Shown one piece after another: positions 42,069-50,487 of a DNA stretch of 64,000 nt. Made by a program: the position numbers and the translations under genes. The stretch's first letter is position 1. Every line of letters starts with the position of its first letter. The notes below the pieces were generated by a model that did not search any database, was not told the origin of the DNA, and was given only the letters and a program-made list of their open reading frames with translations. The stretch comes from Micromonospora parva (GTDB lineage Bacteria; Actinomycetota; Actinomycetes; Mycobacteriales; Micromonosporaceae). The stretch covers positions 70,654 to 134,653 of the forward strand of contig NZ_JNZS01000021.1 in the NCBI RefSeq assembly GCF_000718515.1, in the 5' to 3' direction.

Positions 42069-44777
42069 TCAGCTCTCCTCTCCGAGCCGAAGCACCTCTC
42101 CGAGGCGCAACCGGCGGTTGTTCAAGGCCTCGACGGCGACCGCGAAGCCGAGGGCGACCGCCCCGAGCGCGAGCACCGCGGCGACCAGACTGGGCTCGAA
42201 CGCCACCCGGACGGGCACACCACTGGTGAACGCGGACAGGCCGAGCACCGGGTTGAGCAGCAGGGGCAGGACCGCGCCGACGAGCGCACCGGTCAGCACC
42301 GACACCGCGACCAGCGGGGTCAACTCGACCAGCAGCAGTCCTCGCCACTGACGGCGGGACAGGCCGAGGGTGCGCAGCCGGGACAGCACCTGGCCCCGGG
42401 ACCGCGCGCCGGCCAGCACTGTGAACGCGATGGCCAACAGTCCGAGCAGGGTGCCGCCGACGGCACCGCCCAGGAACCCGAAGGCCAGCACCCCGTTCGC
42501 CCCGCCCTCGCCGAGATCCCGGCGGACGTCCGCCCGGGTGTCGACGGTGACCCCGATCAGCCGTTCCCGACCGGTGACGGCGCCGTCGCGCTGGTAGCGC
42601 TCCTGGCCCTGGTCGCCGACGACGCGCAGCGCTTCCGCGTCCAGTGCGTCCCCGGCGATCAGCAGGCTGGTCGGCACGGGTGTGGTGGTCCGCGTCGGCA
42701 GGGCCTGCCAGGGCAGGATCACGAACCGGCTGGCGTTCGCCGCCAGCATCGGGAAACCGGCCTCGGTGCCGGCCACCCGGAACTCGTACCGCTCGCCCTG
42801 CACCACGACGAAGGCGGAGTCGGCCAGCCCGGCCTTCGCCAGGTCGGCGGCGATCGCCGGTGAGACGATCGCCGGCAGCGGACCCGGGCCGGGCAGGGCG
42901 GTGCGCAGCGCGGCCGGAATCGACAGGTCCACCTGGGACTGGCGGGCCACCAGGTCCAACCCCGAGCCGTCGACCAGCAGTACGTCCGTCTGCCCGATGG
43001 CGGCGTCCGTCCCGACCTCGTCGGCGGCCAGCCGCTCATCGTCCTCGTACAGCACCCGCGTGACGGCCCGGACCCCCGGCAGGCGACCCAACTCGTCGAC
43101 GGTGTCGGGTGCGAAGCGCTCCCCCCGGATCACCGCGTCGGCGGGCACGAGCTGCGCGGCGGCGCGTTCCCGGCTCGCGTCGACGCCGGCGGCGACGACC
43201 GCGCAGAACGCGGCGGTGCCGATCGCCAGCACCACCACGACCAGCGGGGCGGCGACCGCCGCGCGGCCGGCGCGGGCCGTGCCGAGGAACGCCACGCTGC
43301 CCCGGGTCCGCGCGGCCAGCCGACTGACCAGCAACAACGGCCAGGGGTACGCCCGCAGCGCCACTACCGCAGCGGCGACCGCGAGGAGCACGGGCACCGA
43401 CACGAGCAGCGGGTCCACCTCGCCGAGAGTCAGCCCCCGTCGGCGCAGCAGCACCGCGGCGAGCCCGGCCAGGAGCAGCAGGGAGACCTCCACGGTGAGT
43501 CGACGGGCCGACGGGCGCACCCGGATCAGGTCCCGGCGCGCCGCTGCGCCAGCCGGTACGGCCAGCGTCGCCAACGGCAGCGCCAGCGTGACCAGCACGG
43601 TCACCGCGATGAGGTACGGCACTGTCGGGTCGGGGGCGCCGGGGACCAGGGTGCCCAGCCACCAGCCCAGCACGGCGGCCACCGGCACCACCAGCACCGA
43701 CTCGGCGAGGCTGCGCCGGGCGCCGGCGGTGGCCCCGCCGCCGCGGGCACGCAGCAGCACGAACTCGGACCGACGCCGTCTGGTGGCGAGACCTGCTGCG
43801 AGCACGATGAGCCCGGCCAGGGTGGCCAGTACGCCGGCTGCGATCACCGCGAGAAGGGTGCGGACCGCGTCGATCTGGGCGGCGAACGCGCGCAACGGAA
43901 CGTCGACGCCCTGGGTCAGGGCGAGGTCCGCAGGCTGGTTGCGTTGCATCACCTGCAGGCCGTCGATCAGCTGGTCCAGCTCGCGGGCGTCGATCCGGTC
44001 GACGCCCAGGCGGTACCGCCAGATCGACTGGATCGGCCAACCTTCCACAGCCCGCTTGTTGAGGGCCGACTGCGCGACGACGCCGGTGATGATGAACGGC
44101 TGGCCGTCCCCCACCGGTTCGATGATCTGCAGCATTTGGGGCAGCGCGTCCCAGATGCCGTTCGAACGGTCCACGGGGCGGAACAGCCCGGACACCAGCA
44201 GCGGGGAATCGTCGACGAGGTTGCCCTTGTCATCGGTGTTGCCGATGCGCAGTTGGCTGCCGGCGCGCAGGTTGAGCTTGCGGGCCACGTCGACGTCGAG
44301 CGCCACCTCTATCGGCCGGTCGGGAACGTACGTCTCGCTCGGCCATGCGCCCTCGACCAGGGTGCCCGCGCCCTGGATGTCGGGCATGGCCCGCAGGCCC
44401 ATGTCGAGCAGCAGGTTGCGGGCCGCCAGATCCGGTCCGACCACCCGGGCCGCCTGGGTCTCGACGCTGTACCACCGCTCGGTCACCGCCGAGCGCACCT
44501 GCTCTGGCATCTCCGCGGCCAGGGTGTTGAACCGCTCCACGGCGTTGCCCATCGCGGTCCGCTGCGACGGGGCGGGCGCCATGGTGCTGGTGTACGTGAG
44601 GTCCCGGCGTTCCGCCGGCTCGCTGGTGAGTTGCGCTCGCAACCCCTGCTCGGCGAGTCGGTTGACCAGCCGGGGCACCCCACTGATCAGCAGCGTGACC
44701 ACCAGGGTCAGCACCGCCAACAGCAGGAACTGCCCCCCGTACGCCCGGACCCGCCGGACGGCTGCCCCGACGCTCAT
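42069..44777 (-). CDS. FtsX-type ABC transporter permease (second)
   Basis: Protein of 902 residues. An N-terminal membrane helix (GGQFLLLAVLTLVVTLLISGV) precedes a large extracytoplasmic domain (about 45-270), a block of several helices in the middle (LLAVIAAGVLATLAGLIVLAAGL onward), a second external domain and a final FtsX-type core (GTLLGLLAIAFTVLAGA, then PLVAVSVLTGALVGAVLPLLL). The ATG overlaps the upstream permease stop (ATGA) and has GGGAGAACG. It should form the membrane part of an exporter or a lipid/peptide-handling complex with the two ATPases. Substrate unknown. Confidence 0.9.
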   Translation of the reverse strand: MSVGAAVRRVRAYGGQFLLLAVLTLVVTLLISGVPRLVNRLAEQGLRAQLTSEPAERRDLTYTSTMAPAPSQRTAMGNAVERFNTLAAEMPEQVRSAVTERWYSVETQAARVVGPDLAARNLLLDMGLRAMPDIQGAGTLVEGAWPSETYVPDRPIEVALDVDVARKLNLRAGSQLRIGNTDDKGNLVDDSPLLVSGLFRPVDRSNGIWDALPQMLQIIEPVGDGQPFIITGVVAQSALNKRAVEGWPIQSIWRYRLGVDRIDARELDQLIDGLQVMQRNQPADLALTQGVDVPLRAFAAQIDAVRTLLAVIAAGVLATLAGLIVLAAGLATRRRRSEFVLLRARGGGATAGARRSLAESVLVVPVAAVLGWWLGTLVPGAPDPTVPYLIAVTVLVTLALPLATLAVPAGAAARRDLIRVRPSARRLTVEVSLLLLAGLAAVLLRRRGLTLGEVDPLLVSVPVLLAVAAAVVALRAYPWPLLLVSRLAARTRGSVAFLGTARAGRAAVAAPLVVVVLAIGTAAFCAVVAAGVDASRERAAAQLVPADAVIRGERFAPDTVDELGRLPGVRAVTRVLYEDDERLAADEVGTDAAIGQTDVLLVDGSGLDLVARQSQVDLSIPAALRTALPGPGPLPAIVSPAIAADLAKAGLADSAFVVVQGERYEFRVAGTEAGFPMLAANASRFVILPWQALPTRTTTPVPTSLLIAGDALDAEALRVVGDQGQERYQRDGAVTGRERLIGVTVDTRADVRRDLGEGGANGVLAFGFLGGAVGGTLLGLLAIAFTVLAGARSRGQVLSRLRTLGLSRRQWRGLLLVELTPLVAVSVLTGALVGAVLPLLLNPVLGLSAFTSGVPVRVAFEPSLVAAVLALGAVALGFAVAVEALNNRRLRLGEVLRLGEES

Positions 44778-47700
44778 CGTTCTCCCCCGATTCGCAGCTG
44801 CGCCGCCGCCACCCGCTGACGGATGCCGGTGGCGATGAACGCGCTGAAGGCGAGCGCCGCCAGCAGCAGACCGACCGCGGTCAGGCCGATCGGCACCCAG
44901 GGCAGCGCGAACGCCGCCGGGGGGACCGGCCGGCCGGCGGCCGGGGTGAGGATGACCAGTGGGGCCATCGTCGCGCCGACGGCGGTGCCGAGTAGCAACC
45001 CGACGCCCACGCCGATGCCGGCGAGGAACGTCTGTTCGGCGAGCAGCGCCCGGGCCATCAGCCGGGGCGTGGCGCCGAGGGTGTGCAGGACCGCGAACTC
45101 GCCGAGCCGTCGCCGGGCGGTCGCCCACACGTCCACCATCAGGCCGACGATGGCGAGCAGCACCGCGCCGAGCGCGGCGGCGAGCATCCCGGTACGGGAG
45201 CCGCGCCAGTACGGGTCGTCGGCGGCCGCCTCGATGGCCGCCTCCCGGTTGAGCACTGTGACGCCCGGGAGTTCGCTGGCCGCCTGGGCTGCGGCGTTCG
45301 CGTCGGCGGTGCGGATCCACCATTCCGGTACGGGTCGCACCATCCCGTCGCTCCGGATCAGCGCGTCGACCGCCGCGGGCAGGTCCAGCAGCACGCCGGC
45401 CGCGGTGGTGGTCGGCACGGCGCTGAGCTCACCGACCAGTCGCACCGGCAACGTCGCCCCGGAGAGGGTGAGGTCGACGGTGTCGCCGACGTTCATGCTC
45501 AGCGCCTCGCGTACCTGCGGGGTCATCAGCACCGGTACGGGCTTGTTGTCCCCGCCCGGCACGACGGAGAACCGTGTCGGCGGCTGGTACGCGAACTGCC
45601 CGCCGGGAATCACCTCCACGTCGTGGACGGCGGCGAACCCGGCGCCGTTGGTCCGCACCGGCGTGGATGCCTCGCCGGGGGCGGCCAGCACCCAGTCGCC
45701 GCCAAGGTCGGCGGGCTGGGTTGCGCCGTCGGCCATGACCACGCTCAGATCGTCCAGCTCGAGTCGGTAGGCGTTGCCGGCCGCCAGCCCGCCGTCGGCC
45801 TCGAATCCGGCCAACCGCAGCCGCGCCCCACCCAGGTCGGGCAGCTGCACGGTGAACCGGGTAGCCCGACCGTCGCCGTCGGCGTTGGTCGCCGGCAACC
45901 GTACCGCGAGCCCGTCGGGGCTGGTGACCAGCAGCGTCACCGCGACCCGGACCTGCCGGGCGGCGTTGCTCACCGGGGTACGGACGGTGCCGGTGACGGC
46001 GCGCGCCCCGGCGGGCAGTTCGATACCCGCTGGTGCCGCACGCTCATCGATCATGCGCTGGTACTGCTCGGAGGCCGACCCGTCGGCGAGGCGGTCGGCG
46101 AGGCGGACGACGCCCGGGGCGCTGGTCGGGTCGACGCCGATCACCGTCGCCGGCAGGTTCTGCCGGCCGACCCGGATCTCGTCCCGCCACACCGGCAGCA
46201 CCCGGTCCACGCTCGGCAGCGCGGCGAGCTGACCGGTCCGGGTCGGCGGGGCTCCCCCGGCCCGTTCGGTGACGCGGATGTCGGCGCCGACCGTGTAGCC
46301 GGCCTGCTCGACCTGGGACCGCTCGCCGGTGCTGATCAGGGACCAGGCCAGGGTGCTGCCGCCGACGGCGAGGGCGAGCAGCAGGACCGGGCCGGCGTGC
46401 GGACGCCGACCGGCCTGCCACATGCCGAACATGGTGGCGGTCCACGGACGACGGTCGACGAACCGCTCCGCGAACCGGGTGAGCGGTGGGAGCACCCGCA
46501 GCGCCAGCACGGCACCGGCCAGCACGCCGAGTGTGGGGGCGGCGACCAGCAGCGGGTCGAGGCCGAGCCGACCGCCCGAGCCGGCCAGCGGCGAGGCGTA
46601 GCGGCGTAGCTGCACCCAGGCGAGCACGGCCAGCGCCACCAGCACCAGGTCGACGCTGGCGCGTTGGACGCTCGCGGCCCGGTTCGGGCGGGATCGGGCC
46701 GCCATGTCCGCGACGTACGTCCCGGCGCCGCGCAGCGTCGGCAGGACCATGGCGACGAGGCAACCGGCCGCGGTGGCCGCTGCCGCCGCCCAGATCAGTG
46801 TGGTGTTGCCGCCGGCGGTGGAGAGGTCACTCGACCCGCCGGGCCGGATGTACCGCAGCGCCTCACCGGCGATCAGCGGACCGAGCACGGCCGCCGGGGC
46901 GACCACCAGGGTCGCCTCCCGGGCGGCCAGGCCGGCCAACTGCCGACGGGCGGCGCCACGGGCGCGTAGCAGCGCGGTCTGTGGGCGACGGTCCTCGTGC
47001 AGCAGCGCGGCGACGAGCACCAGCGCGTACCCGCCGAGCACCAGGATGAGCAGCAGCGGGGTGGCCAGCGACGAGCGACCCACCAGGTCGGCGCGGGAGA
47101 TCCGGTCCAGCAGCTGCGCCATCTTCGTCACCGCCTGCCCGGAGCTGCCCAGTTGGGCAGCCTCGGGCACTGCCGACAGCGCCTCGGTGAGGGCTTTCCG
47201 AACGGCGGGCAGGTCGGCGGTGTCGACGCCGCCGAGGTCCGGTTGGGCGAGCCAGGACGCCGACACGGAGCCCGGGAAGGTGGCCGCGAAGTCCGCCGGG
47301 TCGAGCGTGAACGGGCCGTACGAGGTGCCGGAACCGGCGCTGCCCGCTCCCACGCCGGGGGCCAGCAGCCAGTACGCGTCGGTCGGGTCGCGGGGCCGCC
47401 AGGTGCCGGCGAGCACCAACTCTCCCCGTCGTTCGGTGGCCCGGTCCCGCACCGGGACGCGTTCGCCGACGGTCAGGCCAAGGGTGCCGGCGACCCGCTC
47501 GGGCAGGCTCACCTGGATGGGGTTGGCTCCGGGGCGGGGCCAGGCACCGCTGGTCAGCTCGGCGTGGCTGGCGAGGTCGTCGAGCGTGGCCAGGCTCGCG
47601 AAGACCGGTTCGTCGGCGGTACGCGGAATCTGCCCGAGGTCGCCGGTCAGCTCCCGGCCGGTGCCGTACCGGGCGGCGGTGACAGCGACCGGGACGCCGC

Positions 47701-47959
47701 CGAGCCCGGTGGCGAACTCGGCGCGGACCGCCTTGTCCCGGGTTGCGAACTCCGCCGCGTCCCGCCCGCCCGAGCCACTGACCAGTAGGCCGCGCTCCTC
47801 GGCGGGCGAGGCGGCGACGAGAGCCCGCTGCCCGGCGTCGACGGCCCGACGGTTGTAGTCGGACAGTCCCGTGACCAACGCGACGGCGACGAGGGCAGCG
47901 ATCACCGCCGCCATCAGCAACCCGCGCGCCTCCCGGGCCCGCCTCCACACCAGCTTCAT
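44774..47959 (-). CDS. FtsX-type ABC transporter permease (first)
   Basis: Protein of 1,061 residues, the first gene of the exporter operon. Architecture mirrors the second permease: N-terminal helix LLMAAVIAALVAVALVTGL, long extracytoplasmic domain, central helices (ATPLLLILVLGGYALVLVAALL; LVVAPAAVLGPLIAG), another external domain and a C-terminal FtsX core (MLAAALGAVLLAIVGLMVDV, then helices ending LTAVGLLLAALAFSAFIATG). The ATG has GGAGGCGTCGG in front. The two permeases are paralogous in layout and probably form a heterodimer. Confidence 0.9.
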   Translation of the reverse strand: MKLVWRRAREARGLLMAAVIAALVAVALVTGLSDYNRRAVDAGQRALVAASPAEERGLLVSGSGGRDAAEFATRDKAVRAEFATGLGGVPVAVTAARYGTGRELTGDLGQIPRTADEPVFASLATLDDLASHAELTSGAWPRPGANPIQVSLPERVAGTLGLTVGERVPVRDRATERRGELVLAGTWRPRDPTDAYWLLAPGVGAGSAGSGTSYGPFTLDPADFAATFPGSVSASWLAQPDLGGVDTADLPAVRKALTEALSAVPEAAQLGSSGQAVTKMAQLLDRISRADLVGRSSLATPLLLILVLGGYALVLVAALLHEDRRPQTALLRARGAARRQLAGLAAREATLVVAPAAVLGPLIAGEALRYIRPGGSSDLSTAGGNTTLIWAAAAATAAGCLVAMVLPTLRGAGTYVADMAARSRPNRAASVQRASVDLVLVALAVLAWVQLRRYASPLAGSGGRLGLDPLLVAAPTLGVLAGAVLALRVLPPLTRFAERFVDRRPWTATMFGMWQAGRRPHAGPVLLLALAVGGSTLAWSLISTGERSQVEQAGYTVGADIRVTERAGGAPPTRTGQLAALPSVDRVLPVWRDEIRVGRQNLPATVIGVDPTSAPGVVRLADRLADGSASEQYQRMIDERAAPAGIELPAGARAVTGTVRTPVSNAARQVRVAVTLLVTSPDGLAVRLPATNADGDGRATRFTVQLPDLGGARLRLAGFEADGGLAAGNAYRLELDDLSVVMADGATQPADLGGDWVLAAPGEASTPVRTNGAGFAAVHDVEVIPGGQFAYQPPTRFSVVPGGDNKPVPVLMTPQVREALSMNVGDTVDLTLSGATLPVRLVGELSAVPTTTAAGVLLDLPAAVDALIRSDGMVRPVPEWWIRTADANAAAQAASELPGVTVLNREAAIEAAADDPYWRGSRTGMLAAALGAVLLAIVGLMVDVWATARRRLGEFAVLHTLGATPRLMARALLAEQTFLAGIGVGVGLLLGTAVGATMAPLVILTPAAGRPVPPAAFALPWVPIGLTAVGLLLAALAFSAFIATGIRQRVAAAQLRIGGER

Positions 47960-48070
47960 CCGACGCCTCCCCTGGCCCTGGCGGGCCGACGACCATCAAG
48001 ACAGGCCACCTACCGGGAAAGGTTCGCGCCCGTTACTTGATCGTTATTACGGGAGGGTCGGCCGAAGCCG

Positions 48071-48097
48071 GGCGGCTAGCTGTAATGCCTAGCTGCC
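48071..48097 (-). terminator. short hairpin at the end of the HTH/DUF2975 unit
   Basis: GGCGGCTAG (48071-48079) pairs with CTAGCTGCC (48089-48097), eight pairs plus one wobble, with a 9-nt loop. The left arm and loop follow the stop codon of the small membrane protein gene; the right arm includes that stop. Confidence 0.4.
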
Positions 48098-48253
48098 GCG
48101 TCGAACGTTGCGGATGCCGAACACCACCGCGCCGATCACCAGCAGTACGCCGATGCCCTGCAGGCCCGGGGAGTCGTCGGCCCCGCCGAGCACGACGGCG
48201 GCGATGCCGAGCGCGACCCCGAAGACCGCGGCAGCGGTCAGGGCGTACCTCAT
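48089..48253 (-). CDS. small two-helix membrane protein
   Basis: Protein of 54 residues: MRYALTAAAVFGVALGIAAVVLG as a first helix, an acidic turn (GADDSPGLQ), a second helix GIGVLLVIGAVVFGI, and a basic end RNVRRGS. A strong GGAGGAAACCCC precedes the ATG, which overlaps the stop of the HTH gene (ATGA). It belongs to the same operon as the HTH and DUF2975 genes. Function unknown. Confidence 0.78.
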   Translation of the reverse strand: MRYALTAAAVFGVALGIAAVVLGGADDSPGLQGIGVLLVIGAVVFGIRNVRRGS

Positions 48254-48465
48254 GGGGTTTCCTCCTCCACCCACTCGAGCAGGTCTCCGGGCTGGCAGTC
48301 GAGCACCCGGCACATCGCTTCCAGGGTGCTGAACCGGACGGCCTTGGCGCGGCCGTTCTTGAGCACCGCCACGTTGGCCGGCGTGAGCCCGACGCGCTCG
48401 GCGAACTCACCGACGCTCATCTTGCGTTTGGCCAACTCGACGTCGATGCGGACGACGATGGGCAT
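48250..48465 (-). CDS. small XRE-like HTH regulator
   Basis: Protein of 71 residues that is nearly all helix-turn-helix: VELAKRKMSVGEFAERVGLT, ANVAVLKNGRAKAVRFSTLEAMCRVLDCQPGDLLEW. It is the YozG-type regulator commonly encoded with DUF2975 membrane proteins. It overlaps the DUF2975 stop by one base (TGATG) and the small membrane protein start by four. It probably regulates this unit. Confidence 0.9.
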   Translation of the reverse strand: MPIVVRIDVELAKRKMSVGEFAERVGLTPANVAVLKNGRAKAVRFSTLEAMCRVLDCQPGDLLEWVEEETP

Positions 48466-48944
48466 CAGATCACCGCTTCCATGTCGCTGCGCAGCGTGGT
48501 GGCCTGCCGCAGCAGCGCACGCATCACCACCATGAGGAGCCCCAGCACGGTGACGCCCACCGTCAGGAGGAAGAGCAGGAGGGGTAGTCCCGGGTCGTCC
48601 GCGTTGAAGCCGACCCAGAGGAAGACGCCCACCAGCACCACCCAGGCGGCGGCGATGGCCCACACGATGGCGTCCACCCACTTGAGCGACGCCTCGGTGA
48701 AGATGCGGTCGCTCTTGACCAGGCTGAGCAACTGCCACGTCGCGACGATGACCACCTGGACGCAGAGCACCCAGAACACCGTCACGGCGGTCGCCGGCCA
48801 GCGCAGGTGGGCGTCCTGCGGCGACTGCTCAGCCATGTACGCGAACTGGCCGGGCAGCGAGAGGGTCTGGAACACGACCAGCACCCCGAACAGCACCACG
48901 AGAAAGACTCTGAGAGCGGCAACCGCTCGATGCTCAGTAACCAT
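48465..48944 (-). CDS. DUF2975 membrane protein
   Basis: Protein of 159 residues with four membrane helices (LRVFLVVLFGVLVVFQTLSL; VFWVLCVQVVIVATWQLL; IVWAIAAAWVVLVGVFLWVG; LLFLLTVGVTVLGLLMVVM) and the conserved cytoplasmic stretch SDRIFTEASLKWVD of DUF2975. Its neighbour is a YozG-like HTH regulator, the usual pairing. Role unknown. The ATG is preceded by GAAACT at 6 nt rather than a Shine-Dalgarno. Confidence 0.88.
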   Translation of the reverse strand: MVTEHRAVAALRVFLVVLFGVLVVFQTLSLPGQFAYMAEQSPQDAHLRWPATAVTVFWVLCVQVVIVATWQLLSLVKSDRIFTEASLKWVDAIVWAIAAAWVVLVGVFLWVGFNADDPGLPLLLFLLTVGVTVLGLLMVVMRALLRQATTLRSDMEAVI

Positions 48945-48987
48945 GCATCGAGTTTCGCTCGCTACCTATCGAAAGTCAATCGGTTCG

Positions 48988-49620
48988 TCAGTTGCCGCCT
49001 GTTGCGCCGGGCGCGTCAGCCGCCGAGGACGGCCTGGCCTTCTGCGGGTAGAACGCCTCGTGTCGGGCCAACATGGCGACGAAGTCGACGATCTTCCGCT
49101 CGCGGGTCTCCGCCCGCTTGACCGCGTTGAGGCGGTGAATGAGGGCGAACCGGTTGGCCTTGGTGAGCACGTCGAACATGGCCTGCGCAGCGGGTTCGGC
49201 GGCGATCGCGGCGAGGAGGTCGGCCGGCACCTCCGCCTCCGACGGCGGGGCGTACGCCGCCGCCCATCGACCGTCCGCCTTCGCCGCATCCACCGCGGCC
49301 CGACCCGGTGGCAGCATCCGTCCCTGTTCCTCCAGCCGGGCAACGTTCGCCACGTTGCGTTGCGACCACGAGCTGCGGGACCGGCGCGGGGTGAACCGGA
49401 TCCACGAGGACCCCTCGTCCCGCTTACGGGCCTGCCCGTCGATCCAGCCGAAGCACAGGCCCTCGTCGACCGCCTGCTGCCAGGTCACCGTCGTGACCGT
49501 GCCGCCCTTTTTGGTCAGCGCGAGCCAGACACCGGGCGACGAGGCGTGGTTCGCCGACAACCAGGCGCGCAGCGCGTCGGCGTCAGCGACGATCAGCTCG
49601 TCCAGCTCAGCGCTCGTCAT
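48988..49620 (-). CDS. YdeI/OmpD-associated family protein
   Basis: Protein of 210 residues with the YdeI motifs SPGVWLALTKKG, EGLCFGWIDGQARKRDE, WIRFTPRRSRSSWSQRNVA and the C-terminal bacteriocin-protection-like half (LDVLTKANRFALIHRLNAVKRAETRERKI-type helix). Members occur in many soil bacteria; function unresolved. Its ATG overlaps the stop of the HIT-like gene (ATGA). Confidence 0.9.
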   Translation of the reverse strand: MTSAELDELIVADADALRAWLSANHASSPGVWLALTKKGGTVTTVTWQQAVDEGLCFGWIDGQARKRDEGSSWIRFTPRRSRSSWSQRNVANVARLEEQGRMLPPGRAAVDAAKADGRWAAAYAPPSEAEVPADLLAAIAAEPAAQAMFDVLTKANRFALIHRLNAVKRAETRERKIVDFVAMLARHEAFYPQKARPSSAADAPGATGGN

Positions 49621-50246
49621 GCCGGCAGGCTAACCCCCGGGTCTGACAGTCGGTGCCCGCCGTGGGACTCGACCAACGCGTCCGCCACCGCGTCGGCGTC
49701 GGCCTCGGCCACCTGCGCCGGGTACTCCGGCAGCAGGTCGTCCCAGGCGACCAGCCACGACCCGAACAACTGAGCCTGCCCCTCGGGCCGAGCGAAGAAC
49801 CAGATGTGCAGGTGGGCGCCGCCGTCGCCGAAGCGGTAGACGTGGGCGCGTGAGATGTGCGGCAGCGCCTGCACGTGGCGGACGATGCGGGTGCTCAACA
49901 ACCCCAGCTCGGCGGCCAACTCGTCGGGCAGGTCCGCCATGTCGTAGTGCTCGCGCGGCAACAGCATGAGCACCAGCGGGACACCCACACCCTCGATCCG
50001 GGTCAGCCGCCACCGCTCGTTGAACCAGATCCCTTCGTCCCGCTTGCGGCAGGCGTCGCAGTCTGACGGATCCTCGCCGTGGCGCGGTGGCTCGGGGAGC
50101 ACCGGCGGCCGCAGCGGCGCCACGCGAAGTCCGTCCGGCTCGAACGGACTGATCTCCCACCCGGTCATGCGCGCCAGGGGAAGGCGGCGCTCGTCGTCCG
50201 CGGCGGCAACCGCGTGGTCGTAGAACTCATCCGGTCGCATGGCCAT
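49617..50246 (-). CDS. HIT-like protein
   Basis: Protein of 209 residues. The fold resembles HIT nucleotide hydrolases: SDCDACRKRDEGIWFNERWRL near the N-terminus, VLMLLPREHYDMADLPDELAAELG, and GGAHLHIWFFARPEG in place of the HxHxHxx triad. Only two of three histidines are present (H-L-H-I-W), so the usual hydrolase activity is doubtful. The ATG at 50246 has TAGCCT 7 nt upstream, again without a Shine-Dalgarno; ATG 50240 is an alternative. Confidence 0.8.
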   Translation of the reverse strand: MAMRPDEFYDHAVAAADDERRLPLARMTGWEISPFEPDGLRVAPLRPPVLPEPPRHGEDPSDCDACRKRDEGIWFNERWRLTRIEGVGVPLVLMLLPREHYDMADLPDELAAELGLLSTRIVRHVQALPHISRAHVYRFGDGGAHLHIWFFARPEGQAQLFGSWLVAWDDLLPEYPAQVAEADADAVADALVESHGGHRLSDPGVSLPA

Positions 50247-50251
50247 GCGAC
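50234..50251. repeat. perfect 18-bp palindrome over the HIT-like start codon
   Basis: GTCGCATGGCCATGCGAC is its own reverse complement and contains both candidate ATG codons (50246 and 50240). Confidence 0.75.
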
Positions 50252-50377
50252 ACAGGCTAGTCGACAAGATCCACATTGGTACGACGAGAGCTACCTGGCC
50301 CGACGGCAGGCCGTCGCCGAGTGGCAGCCGACCGAAGACGCCCCACCTCCCGACCGCCGTGCCGACTGGCGGCACCG

Positions 50378-50487
50378 GGTCGGGCTCCGTTCGATGGTGG
50401 CAGTCGGTCGGCCTCCGTTCGGCGATGGCAGCCGGTCGGCCTCCGTTCGGCGATGGCAGCCGGTCGGCCTATGTTCGTTGGTGGTAG
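50378..50487. repeat. 28-nt tandem repeat running into the HNH gene
   Basis: Two exact 28-nt units (50406-50433 and 50434-50461, starting GGTCGGCCTCCGTTC) are flanked by a diverged unit at 50378-50405 and a partial one at 50462-50487. The last lies over the stop of the HNH nuclease gene at 50469-50471. Confidence 0.85.

Noticed and set aside
50378..50487. 28-nt repeats as a CRISPR array
   Set aside because: The units are directly adjacent with no spacers, and no cas gene is nearby.
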